Source: Enterobacter ludwigii (lineage in GTDB: Bacteria; Pseudomonadota; Gammaproteobacteria; Enterobacterales; Enterobacteriaceae). Taken from it: a DNA stretch of 64,000 bases. Below the pieces are notes generated by a model. It had not been told where the DNA came from and did no database searches. It was given only the letters and a program-made list of their open reading frames with translations. The stretch is taken from contig CP083824.1 in assembly GCA_023023105.1 (NCBI GenBank), forward strand, positions 4,278,001-4,342,000, given 5' to 3'. This document shows positions 35,242-45,850 of the stretch, in pieces. Both the position numbers and the translations under genes were made by a program. How positions within the stretch are numbered: position 1 is the stretch's first letter; every line of letters begins with the position of its first letter.

Positions 35242-36111
35242 ATGTCTGCCAGACATCCGGTTATTGCCGTTACGGGGTCGAGTGGTGCGGGAACCACCAC
35301 CACCAGCCTCGCATTTCGCAAGATTTTCGCCCAGCTGAATCTCCGTGCGGCGGAGGTCGAAGGCGACAGCTTTCACCGCTATACGCGCCCGGAGATGGAC
35401 ATGGCCATCCGTAAAGCGCGCGATCTGGGTAAACACATCAGCTACTTTGGCCCGGAAGCCAATGACTTCGGCCTGCTGGAGCAAACCTTCGTCGAATATG
35501 GCAAGAGCGGCACAGGGCAATCCCGCAAGTATCTGCATACTTACGATGAAGCCGTGCCATGGAACCAGGTGCCGGGCACCTTTACCCCCTGGCAACCCCT
35601 GCCGGAACCCACCGACGTGCTGTTTTATGAAGGGCTGCATGGCGGCGTGGTAACTCCCCATCACGACGTGGCGCGCCATGTGGATCTGCTGGTTGGCGTG
35701 GTACCGATCGTTAACCTGGAGTGGATCCAGAAGCTGACGCGTGACATGAGCGAGCGCGGCCATTCACGAGAAGCGGTCATGGACTCCGTGGTGCGCTCCA
35801 TGGAGGATTACATCAACTTCCTGACGCCGCAGTTCTCCCGTACCCATATTAACTTCCAGCGAGTACCGACAGTCGACACCTCCAACCCATTCGCGGCCAA
35901 AAGCATCCCGTCGCTGGATGAGAGTTTCGTGGTGATCCATTTCCGCAACCTCGAAGGCATTGATTACCCCTGGCTGCTGGCCATGCTGCAGGGCTCGTTT
36001 ATTTCGCACATGAATACATTAGTGGTGCCGGGCGGAAAAATGGGGCTGGCGATGGAGCTCATCATGACGCCGCTGGTACAGCGGTTGATGGAAGGGAAGC
36101 AGATCGCGTGA
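35242..36111 (+). CDS. prkB: Phosphoribulokinase-family protein PrkB
   Basis: P-loop kinase of the phosphoribulokinase/uridine kinase family, 289 residues. The nucleotide-binding loop GSSGAGTTTTSLAF is near residue 13. The family segments GDSFHRYTRPEMDMAIRKA and FYEGLHGGVVTPHHDVARHV follow. Heterotrophic enterobacteria have no Calvin cycle, so ribulose-5-phosphate is probably not the true substrate, and this remains untested. It starts 30 nt after yheU. The downstream side holds a palindromic repeat and then the convergent yhfA. Confidence 0.94.
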   Translation: MSARHPVIAVTGSSGAGTTTTSLAFRKIFAQLNLRAAEVEGDSFHRYTRPEMDMAIRKARDLGKHISYFGPEANDFGLLEQTFVEYGKSGTGQSRKYLHTYDEAVPWNQVPGTFTPWQPLPEPTDVLFYEGLHGGVVTPHHDVARHVDLLVGVVPIVNLEWIQKLTRDMSERGHSREAVMDSVVRSMEDYINFLTPQFSRTHINFQRVPTVDTSNPFAAKSIPSLDESFVVIHFRNLEGIDYPWLLAMLQGSFISHMNTLVVPGGKMGLAMELIMTPLVQRLMEGKQIA

Positions 36112-36118
36112 TCATATT

Positions 36119-36157
36119 CCCTCTCCCGGTGGGAGAGGGTTAGGGTGAGGGCATCAA
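36119..36157 (+). repeat. Dispersed palindromic repeat, copy A
   Basis: A 9-bp palindrome CCCTCTCCC / GGGAGAGGG (loop GGT) is followed by TTAGGGTGAGGGCATCAA. The same unit occurs at 50574-50612 (inverted) and 63357-63397. It lies 8 nt after prkB, between prkB and the convergent yhfA. It could form an mRNA-end hairpin. Confidence 0.85.
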
Positions 36158-36177
36158 CACGCACGATGCCCCATCAA

Positions 36178-36582
36178 TCACGCCTCGATCACTTCATACG
36201 AATGTGTGATTTTTACCGCTTTCTCCAGCATTAACGCCACAGAGCAGTATTTCTCCGCAGACAGGTCCACCGCGCGTGAAACGGCCGCGTCTTTCAGTTC
36301 TTTACCGGTGACCACAAAGTGCAGGTTAATATGGGTGAACAGGCGTGGTGCCTCTTCACGGCGTTCCGACGTGAGTTTAACTTCGCAATCCGTTACATCA
36401 TGACGGCCTTTTTGCAGAATCGACACCACATCAATCGCGCTGCATCCACCGGCTGCCATCAATACCATCTCCATCGGGCTTGGTGCTTTATCGCCGGAGT
36501 TACCATCCATCAAAACCTGGTGCCCTGAAGCGGACTCGCCCAGGAACGTTAAACCTTCAACCCATTTCACGCGCGCTTGCAT
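36178..36582 (-). CDS. yhfA: OsmC-like protein YhfA
   Basis: Member of the OsmC/Ohr fold family, 134 residues from the ATG at 36582 (MQARVKWVEGLTFLGESASG). An in-frame ATG at 36588 is the alternative. The family pattern of Cys residues is partly present (AAGGCSAIDVVSIL near 50 and EKYCSVALMLEKA near 113), the two cysteines expected of peroxidatic members. Substrate and role are not established. It is divergent from crp across a 311-nt regulatory region. Confidence 0.93.
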   Translation of the reverse strand: MQARVKWVEGLTFLGESASGHQVLMDGNSGDKAPSPMEMVLMAAGGCSAIDVVSILQKGRHDVTDCEVKLTSERREEAPRLFTHINLHFVVTGKELKDAAVSRAVDLSAEKYCSVALMLEKAVKITHSYEVIEA

Positions 36583-36893
36583 ATTCATTAACTCCAACGT
36601 TGCATTTTTGGTGACAGATTACGCGTGCGTTACATTTCTCGCAATGGAAGGCGACCTGCATCATGCTGAAGCGAGACACCAGGAGACACGCGGCGAAAGC
36701 TATGCTAAAACACTCAGGATGCTACAGTAATACATTGACGTTACACATGTATGCAGAGGACATCAAACTTTACTGGCTGCGAAACGTTACGATAGCCGAC
36801 TTCCCAGGGTATGGGTAAGAATTCGATTGCAACCCCAGAGTCCGGATGCATCTGATGACTCTGGTGACAGCTTATAACAGAGGATAACAGCGC
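36583..36893 (+). promoter_or_regulatory. crp regulatory region (and yhfA promoter)
   Basis: This gene-free stretch closely follows the E. coli crp upstream region as I recall it. The shared parts include GCTATGCTAAAACA, CAGGATGCTACAGTAATAC and, just before the gene, AGCTTATAACAGAGGATAAC. In E. coli it holds the main crp promoters, autoregulatory CRP sites and a divergent transcript. TACAGT near 36722 is a likely minus-10. The yhfA promoter must also lie here. Exact CRP sites could not be fixed by eye. Confidence 0.65.
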
Positions 36894-37526
36894 ATGGTGC
36901 TTGGCAAACCGCAAACAGACCCGACTCTCGAATGGTTCTTGTCTCATTGCCACATTCATAAGTACCCATCGAAGAGCACGCTGATTCACCAGGGTGAAAA
37001 AGCGGAAACGTTGTATTACATCGTAAAAGGCTCGGTGGCAGTGCTGATCAAAGATGAAGAAGGGAAAGAGATGATCCTTTCTTATCTGAACCAGGGCGAT
37101 TTCATCGGTGAACTGGGCCTGTTTGAAGAAGGCCAGGAACGTAGTGCCTGGGTTCGTGCAAAGACAGCATGTGAAGTGGCTGAAATTTCTTACAAGAAAT
37201 TCCGTCAGTTGATTCAGGTTAACCCTGATATCCTGATGCGTCTTTCTTCCCAGATGGCTCGCCGTCTGCAGGTTACATCTGAGAAAGTGGGTAACCTCGC
37301 CTTCCTGGACGTTACCGGTCGTATCGCGCAGACTCTGCTTAACCTGGCAAAACAACCTGATGCGATGACCCACCCTGACGGCATGCAGATTAAAATTACC
37401 CGTCAGGAGATCGGCCAGATCGTCGGCTGCTCCCGTGAAACAGTGGGCCGTATTCTGAAAATGCTGGAAGATCAGAACCTGATCTCCGCCCACGGTAAAA
37501 CCATCGTGGTCTACGGAACGCGTTAA
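36894..37526 (+). CDS. crp: cAMP receptor protein CRP
   Basis: Global regulator of carbon-source use that binds cAMP and DNA as a dimer. The 210 residues comprise the cyclic-nucleotide domain, with the phosphate-binding cassette [18 protein letters not shown] near residues 71-90. The dimer helix and the C-terminal HTH with recognition helix [18 protein letters not shown] (about 179-196) follow. The length and these regions equal E. coli CRP. CRP-type sites are recognisable upstream of ppiA in this window. Confidence 0.99.
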   Translation: MVLGKPQTDPTLEWFLSHCHIHKYPSKSTLIHQGEKAETLYYIVKGSVAVLIKDEEGKEMILSYLNQGDFIGELGLFEEGQERSAWVRAKTACEVAEISYKKFRQLIQVNPDILMRLSSQMARRLQVTSEKVGNLAFLDVTGRIAQTLLNLAKQPDAMTHPDGMQIKITRQEIGQIVGCSRETVGRILKMLEDQNLISAHGKTIVVYGTR

Positions 37527-37534
37527 TTCCACTC

Positions 37535-37570
37535 AAACGGCGTGCCATCGCAAGGTGTCACGCCGTTTTT
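37535..37570 (+). terminator. Terminator of crp
   Basis: Stem AAACGGCGTG / CACGCCGTTT with a 14-nt loop, followed by TTTTTG; it begins 8 nt after the crp stop. It ends 14 nt before the yhfK start codon, so yhfK is either expressed by readthrough or from a promoter within this short gap. Confidence 0.88.
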
Positions 37571-37583
37571 GTCTCTCTTCCCC

Positions 37584-40909
<3,326 letters not shown>

Positions 40910-40916
40910 TCACATT

Positions 40917-40957
40917 GATTGTGAAAATATAATCACAAAATATGCATAAAAAATCAC
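40917..40957 (-). promoter_or_regulatory. Putative ArgR operator of argD
   Basis: An AT-rich stretch holds two weakly palindromic segments about 21 nt apart, GTGAAAATATAATCAC and AAATATGCATAAAAAAT. They resemble paired ARG boxes. argD is an ArgR target in E. coli. The match is modest and made by eye. Confidence 0.4.
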
Positions 40958-40974
40958 GACAAGGCAATCAATAT

Positions 40975-41538
40975 TCAGCGTTTAAGGAAATTTGCCAGCA
41001 GCGCGTGGCCCTGTTCGCTGAGGATGCTTTCCGGGTGGAACTGTACGCCTTCGAGATCCCATTCGCGGTGACGAATCCCCATGATCTCCTGCGTATCGCT
41101 CCAGGCGGTCACCTCAAAGCAGTCAGGCAGCGTCGACGGGTCAATCACCAGTGAATGGTAGCGCGTCACGGTTAACGGATTATTGAGCCCGCTGAATACC
41201 CCAACGCCAGTGTGGGTGACCGGAGAGGTTTTACCGTGCATCACTTTCGCGGCGCGCACGATAGTGGCACCAAACACCTGCGCAATGGCCTGATGGCCAA
41301 GACAGACGCCGAGGATCGGCAGCTTGCCGGCATAGTGCTGGATAACCTCCAGCGAAATACCCGACTCCGACGGGGTGCAGGGGCCGGGTGAAATCACGAT
41401 TTTCTGCGGAGCCAGTGTTTCAATATCCGCCAGGCTAATGTCGTCGTTGCGGCGGACAACCACCTCTGCACCCAGCTCACAAAAATACTGGTAAAGGTTC
41501 CAGGTGAAGGAATCGTAGTTATCAATCAGCAGAATCAT
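40975..41538 (-). CDS. pabA: Aminodeoxychorismate synthase glutamine amidotransferase
   Basis: Supplies ammonia from glutamine to PabB for 4-amino-4-deoxychorismate, the precursor of p-aminobenzoate and folate. The 187 residues form a class I amidotransferase. The nucleophile Cys is in [13 protein letters not shown] near 79 and the His-Glu pair in [12 protein letters not shown] near 168. The N-terminal [15 protein letters not shown] is typical. It is 30 nt downstream of the fic-like gene, as in E. coli. Confidence 0.97.
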   Translation of the reverse strand: MILLIDNYDSFTWNLYQYFCELGAEVVVRRNDDISLADIETLAPQKIVISPGPCTPSESGISLEVIQHYAGKLPILGVCLGHQAIAQVFGATIVRAAKVMHGKTSPVTHTGVGVFSGLNNPLTVTRYHSLVIDPSTLPDCFEVTAWSDTQEIMGIRHREWDLEGVQFHPESILSEQGHALLANFLKR

Positions 41539-41568
41539 GGCGGCTCCCGAAAAAAATGCCGCCCTATT

Positions 41569-42153
41569 CTACTCAGATTCCCGCGCTTCGCTCACTACTT
41601 TGGCAAAGATAGCGTTTAGCGCGGTTAAATCTCCCGTTGCGCCACTTCGGTTAGCCACCACCCACTGGTCGGGATCGATATCGCGCCAGTCCAGCGAGTA
41701 GCCCGCGTGGAGCGCCAGCTGCTCGAAGAAAACGCGTTGGGCAATACCGTTGCCGCGCATAAACGGATGCAGCATGTTGATTTCGCAGTAATAGTGGCTA
41801 ACTCTGTCAACAAACGCCGCTTTCTCAAGACCCACGAGATACTTTTCGCTTTCCAGCGCCGCCATCAGCTCGTTACCCATCTTCTCGATGTATTCGAAAT
41901 GGCAGAAAGGAATGTCGCCCTTAAAAATATCGTCGGTACGTAACTCGCCTGCCCGCTTCATCTCTCTGCGGTACAAATGGCGGTGAATAAGGCACAGATG
42001 GGGCAAACCGGGGGCAGAAGGCCCCAGTTCCAGCGTCTCAATGTGGGGCTCTGAAGGACCATTACCTTTTTCAAGGAGGCAACTGGCCTGAAAATTGACG
42101 TTACGCTGCTGCTCCCAGAGACGGGATTTTCGCTTATCGGTGAGTTTTTTCAC
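41569..42153 (-). CDS. fic: In-frame fusion of YhfG antitoxin N-terminus to a Fic domain
   Basis: One 194-residue frame, start GTG at 42153. Residues 1-30 (MKKLTDKRKSRLWEQQRNVN and on) match the start of YhfG, the small FicA antitoxin encoded just upstream of fic in E. coli. From about residue 40 (ETLELGP, GLPHLCLIHR) the protein is Fic, continuing to a normal end. The intact arrangement would need the rest of YhfG, a stop and about 45 Fic residues, and these are missing. The antitoxin motif SxxxE is kept (Ser24 to Glu28) though the next residue is Lys instead of Gly. The catalytic motif reads HPFMRGNGIAQR: His and GNG are kept, the acidic residue is Arg, and the first Arg after GNG is Ile. 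The usual WAG motif is RAG. It may be an autoinhibited single-chain protein or a decayed gene. Confidence 0.8.
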   Translation of the reverse strand: MKKLTDKRKSRLWEQQRNVNFQASCLLEKGNGPSEPHIETLELGPSAPGLPHLCLIHRHLYRREMKRAGELRTDDIFKGDIPFCHFEYIEKMGNELMAALESEKYLVGLEKAAFVDRVSHYYCEINMLHPFMRGNGIAQRVFFEQLALHAGYSLDWRDIDPDQWVVANRSGATGDLTALNAIFAKVVSEARESE

Positions 42154-42221
42154 TTAACGCCTCCCTGAATAGTCCGTTTGCCACAAGTATAAGCAGCAAA
42201 ACGCGCTTTCGCAGGGAGGGG

Positions 42222-42248
42222 CAAAACACGGGCGGGGGACGCCCGTGT
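42222..42248 (-). terminator. Terminator of ppiA
   Basis: Perfect 9-bp stem ACACGGGCG / CGCCCGTGT with a 5-nt loop. On the minus strand it is followed by TTTTGCC and lies 9 nt after the ppiA stop. The T-tract is short. Confidence 0.7.
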
Positions 42249-42257
42249 CAAAAAACG

Positions 42258-42839
<582 letters not shown>

Positions 42840-42972
42840 TTAACAAAGCGCAGTATAAAAAGCGAATGGCATGATTCTAAAGAGCAGTATGAACGGAGAC
42901 CAGCCTTTTACCTAATTTTACGAATTTGAAACAGTTGTAACCACGCAAACGGTTGGCTTTAGCGCCATATTT

Positions 42973-42988
42973 TGTGATCGCTATCACA
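42973..42988 (-). promoter_or_regulatory. CRP binding site between ppiA and tsgA
   Basis: TGTGATCGCTATCACA is a perfect TGTGA-N6-TCACA palindrome, extended by TTT and AAA flanks. It lies 143 nt before ppiA and 120 nt before the tsgA ATG, so it could act on either promoter. CRP control of ppiA is known in E. coli. Confidence 0.8.
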
Positions 42989-43067
42989 CAAAATAATGCA
43001 ATGAAGTTCTAATTTCTCTTAAAAGATATGAATGGATCACTTTAATGTCTAAAATCTGCCCGCTCTC

Positions 43068-43093
43068 AGCGCCCTCTGGGCGCTTTTCTTTTT
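43068..43093 (+). terminator. Intrinsic terminator-like hairpin in the tsgA leader
   Basis: Stem AGCGCCC / GGGCGCT with a 3-nt loop, followed by TTTCTTTTTTG, ends 14 nt before the tsgA ATG. Any transcript starting in the ppiA-tsgA gap must pass it. It lies inside an in-frame extension that begins with ATG at 43045. It could be an attenuator of tsgA. Confidence 0.7.
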
Positions 43094-43107
43094 TGAACAG
43101 GCCAGAC

Positions 43108-44292
43108 ATGACTAACAGCAATCGCATCAAGCTCACATGGATCAGCTTCTTCTCCTACGCCCTGACCGGCGCGTTGGTGATCGTCACCGGGATGGTGATG
43201 GGGAATATCGCAGACTACTTCCAGCTGCCCGTATCCAGCATGAGTAACACTTTCACCTTCCTCAACGCGGGGATCCTGATTTCTATCTTCCTGAATGCCT
43301 GGCTGATGGAAATTGTTCCGCTGAAAACGCAGCTGCGTTTTGGCTTTGTGCTGATGGTCGCCGCCGTGGCGGGTCTGATGTTGAGCCACAGCATCGCCCT
43401 GTTCTCCGCCGCCATGTTTGTGCTCGGTCTGGTCAGCGGGATCACCATGTCGATCGGTACGTTCCTCATTACCCACATGTATGAAGGCCGTCAGCGCGGC
43501 GCGCGTCTGCTGTTTACTGACTCCTTCTTCAGCATGGCCGGGATGATTTTCCCGATGGTTGCCGCCGTTCTGCTGGCACGCAGCATTGAGTGGTACTGGG
43601 TCTATGCCTGCATCGGGCTGGTCTACGTGGCGATCTTTATTCTGACCTTCGGCTGTGAATTCCCGGTGCTGGGTAAAAAAGCGCAGACCACGGCAGAACC
43701 TGTCGCGAAAGAGAAATGGGGTATCGGCGTGCTGTTCCTCTCTATTGCCGCCCTGTGCTACATCCTGGGTCAGCTGGGCTTTATCTCCTGGGTACCGGAA
43801 TACGCTAAAGGTCTGGGCATGAGCCTGAACGATGCGGGCAAACTGGTGAGCGATTTCTGGATGTCTTACATGTTCGGCATGTGGGCGTTTAGCTTCATCC
43901 TGCGCTTCTTCGACCTGCAGCGCATTCTGACCGTGCTGGCAGGCATGGCAACCGTGCTGATGTACCTGTTCATTAACGGGTCGCCGGAACATATGCCGTG
44001 GTTCATCCTGACCCTGGGCTTCTTCTCCAGCGCGATTTACACATCAATCATCACGCTGGGCTCGCTGCAGACGAAAGTGGCCTCGCCAAAACTGGTGAAC
44101 TTCGTGCTGACCTGCGGCACCATCGGCACCATGCTGACCTTCGTCGTCACGGGCCCGATTGTAGCGCACAGCGGTCCTCTGGCAGCGCTGCACACCGCGA
44201 ACGGTCTGTATGCCGTGGTGTTTATCATGTGCCTCGTCCTGGGCTTCGTGACCCGCCACCGCCAGCATAACGTGGCGGCAGCTTCTCACTAA
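43108..44292 (+). CDS. tsgA: MFS transporter TsgA
   Basis: Major facilitator superfamily membrane protein of 394 residues with about 12 hydrophobic helices. I chose the ATG at 43108, which gives [20 protein letters not shown] as in E. coli. An in-frame ATG at 43045 would extend it through a terminator hairpin. A central hydrophilic loop (about 190-210) divides the halves. The family relates to sugar/fucose-type permeases. The E. coli and Salmonella protein has been linked to selenite response, but its substrate is unknown. A weak hairpin (44300-44323) lies between it and the convergent codA. Confidence 0.93.
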   Translation: MTNSNRIKLTWISFFSYALTGALVIVTGMVMGNIADYFQLPVSSMSNTFTFLNAGILISIFLNAWLMEIVPLKTQLRFGFVLMVAAVAGLMLSHSIALFSAAMFVLGLVSGITMSIGTFLITHMYEGRQRGARLLFTDSFFSMAGMIFPMVAAVLLARSIEWYWVYACIGLVYVAIFILTFGCEFPVLGKKAQTTAEPVAKEKWGIGVLFLSIAALCYILGQLGFISWVPEYAKGLGMSLNDAGKLVSDFWMSYMFGMWAFSFILRFFDLQRILTVLAGMATVLMYLFINGSPEHMPWFILTLGFFSSAIYTSIITLGSLQTKVASPKLVNFVLTCGTIGTMLTFVVTGPIVAHSGPLAALHTANGLYAVVFIMCLVLGFVTRHRQHNVAAASH

Positions 44293-44309
44293 TCGCCTTG
44301 CCCCTTTGC

Positions 44310-45611
44310 TTAATCAGAGGGGCTGTTTCTGGCAAAGCTCACCTCTTCCCCACCGCTGTCCATCTGGATCCACGTCTGCGCCAGCTGCGTGGTGGCAATA
44401 ATCCGCCCCTGACGAATCGACCAGCGCACCGGCACCTGGCAGCGCACCGCTTCAAATCCGCTCTCTGCCGGCAGGATTATCAGGTTTGCCGGGTTCCCCG
44501 TTGCGATACCGTAATCACTCAGACCAAAGGTTCTGGCACTGTTGTGTGTAATCAAGTTCAGCCCGCTGTCGATTTGCGGATAGCCCATCATCTGGCAAAC
44601 ATGCAGTCCCATATGCAGCACCTGCAGCATGTTGCCGGTGCCGAGCGGGTACCACGGGTCAAACACATCATCATGGCCGAAGCAGACGTTGATGCCCGCT
44701 TCCTGCAGCTCCTTCACCCTGGTGATGCCGCGACGCTTCGGATAGTCGTCAAAGCGTCCCTGCAGATGAATGTTCACCAGCGGATTCGCCACAAAGTTAA
44801 TGCCCGACATCTTCAGCAGTCGGAACAGCCGCGAGGTGTATGCACCGTTGTAAGAGTGCATAGCGGTGGTATGGCTGGCCGTTACCTGCGCACCAATACC
44901 GGCCTCATACGCCAGCGTGGCGACCGTCTCCACAAAGCGGGACTGCTCGTCGTCGATTTCATCACAGTGGATATCCAGCGGGCGGTCATATTTCTTCGCC
45001 AGCTCGAAGGCGATATGCAGAGACTGCACGCCATATTCCCGGGTGAATTCGAAGTGCGGGATCGCCCCCACCACGTCAGCCCCCAGTTTTAACGCCTCTT
45101 CCAGCAGCGCCGCGCCGTTCGGGTACGAAAGAATACCTTCCTGCGGGAACGCGACAATTTGCAGCGTCACCCACGGGGCAACCTCCTGTTTCACCTCCAG
45201 CATCGCCTTAAGAGCAGTAAGCGTCGGGTCGGAGACATCTACATGGGTGCGGACAAACTGAATGCCGTTGGCAATTTGCCACTTCAGCGTTTTCCAGGCA
45301 CGCGCTTTGACATCGTCATGACTGAGCAACGCCTTACGCTCCGCCCAGCGCTCAATCCCTTCAAACAGCGTGCCGGACTGGTTCCAGTTCGGCTCACCTG
45401 CCGTCTGGGTGGTATCAAGATGAATATGCGGCTCAATAAACGGCGGGATCGCCAGCCCTCCACGGGCATTTAAGACTTCATAACTTTCGGCGTGGGTATC
45501 GTCCATTGGGGTAATGTCACCAAATCGCCCGTTCTCAATGGCGAGTTGCCACAGCCCTTCCCGACCCGGTAAACGAACATTCTGAACAAGCCATAACGGT
45601 GTTGTAGACAT
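44310..45611 (-). CDS. codA: Cytosine deaminase CodA
   Basis: Amidohydrolase that converts cytosine to uracil and ammonia for pyrimidine salvage. The 433 residues are close to E. coli CodA throughout. Metal ligands are visible in [10 protein letters not shown] near 60, HCDEIDDEQ near 213 and SHTTAMHSY near 246. The catalytic Asp is in GHDDVFDPW near 313. In E. coli codA forms an operon with the cytosine permease codB at another locus. Here codA stands alone between tsgA and nirB, and no codB is in the window. The E. coli K-12 map has no gene at this place, so it is an insertion or relocation relative to K-12. Confidence 0.95.
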   Translation of the reverse strand: MSTTPLWLVQNVRLPGREGLWQLAIENGRFGDITPMDDTHAESYEVLNARGGLAIPPFIEPHIHLDTTQTAGEPNWNQSGTLFEGIERWAERKALLSHDDVKARAWKTLKWQIANGIQFVRTHVDVSDPTLTALKAMLEVKQEVAPWVTLQIVAFPQEGILSYPNGAALLEEALKLGADVVGAIPHFEFTREYGVQSLHIAFELAKKYDRPLDIHCDEIDDEQSRFVETVATLAYEAGIGAQVTASHTTAMHSYNGAYTSRLFRLLKMSGINFVANPLVNIHLQGRFDDYPKRRGITRVKELQEAGINVCFGHDDVFDPWYPLGTGNMLQVLHMGLHVCQMMGYPQIDSGLNLITHNSARTFGLSDYGIATGNPANLIILPAESGFEAVRCQVPVRWSIRQGRIIATTQLAQTWIQMDSGGEEVSFARNSPSD

Positions 45612-45749
45612 ACCTTTCCCCTAAAAAACGCAGCTGATATTCAGGCGTACCGATTTTTCAACGATCGTCCCTGAGTTGTACACAAATTCAACGACAACGA
45701 AAAGCCTTCGATTTCCGCCACTTATAAAAACCCTGACAAATCAGTCGCA

Positions 45750-45765
45750 TACCACCTAAGGAGTA
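45750..45765 (+). promoter_or_regulatory. NarL/NarP 7-2-7 site of the nirB promoter
   Basis: TACCACC-TA-AGGAGTA forms an inverted heptamer pair centred at 45757.5. That is exactly 28 nt upstream of the FNR site centre, the same spacing as the minus-69.5 and minus-41.5 sites of E. coli nirB. Confidence 0.75.
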
Positions 45766-45778
45766 GGCGAAGACGTAT

Positions 45779-45792
45779 TTGATTTGCATCAA
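45779..45792 (+). promoter_or_regulatory. FNR site of the nirB promoter
   Basis: TTGATTTGCATCAA is a perfect FNR palindrome (TTGAT-N4-ATCAA) centred at 45785.5. It predicts a start near 45827 and anaerobic activation as in E. coli. Downstream sequence CTGAATCGTTAAGGTAGGC also matches the E. coli promoter. Confidence 0.9.
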
Positions 45793-45850
45793 TAATCGCC
45801 ATAGCTGAATCGTTAAGGTAGGCAGTAATAGAAAAGAAATCGAGGCAATA

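Noticed and set aside
40918..40935. TGTGA-type inverted repeat upstream of argD as a CRP site
   Set aside because: The half-sites are separated by eight bases instead of six, and the sequence fits a degenerate ARG-box pair better.
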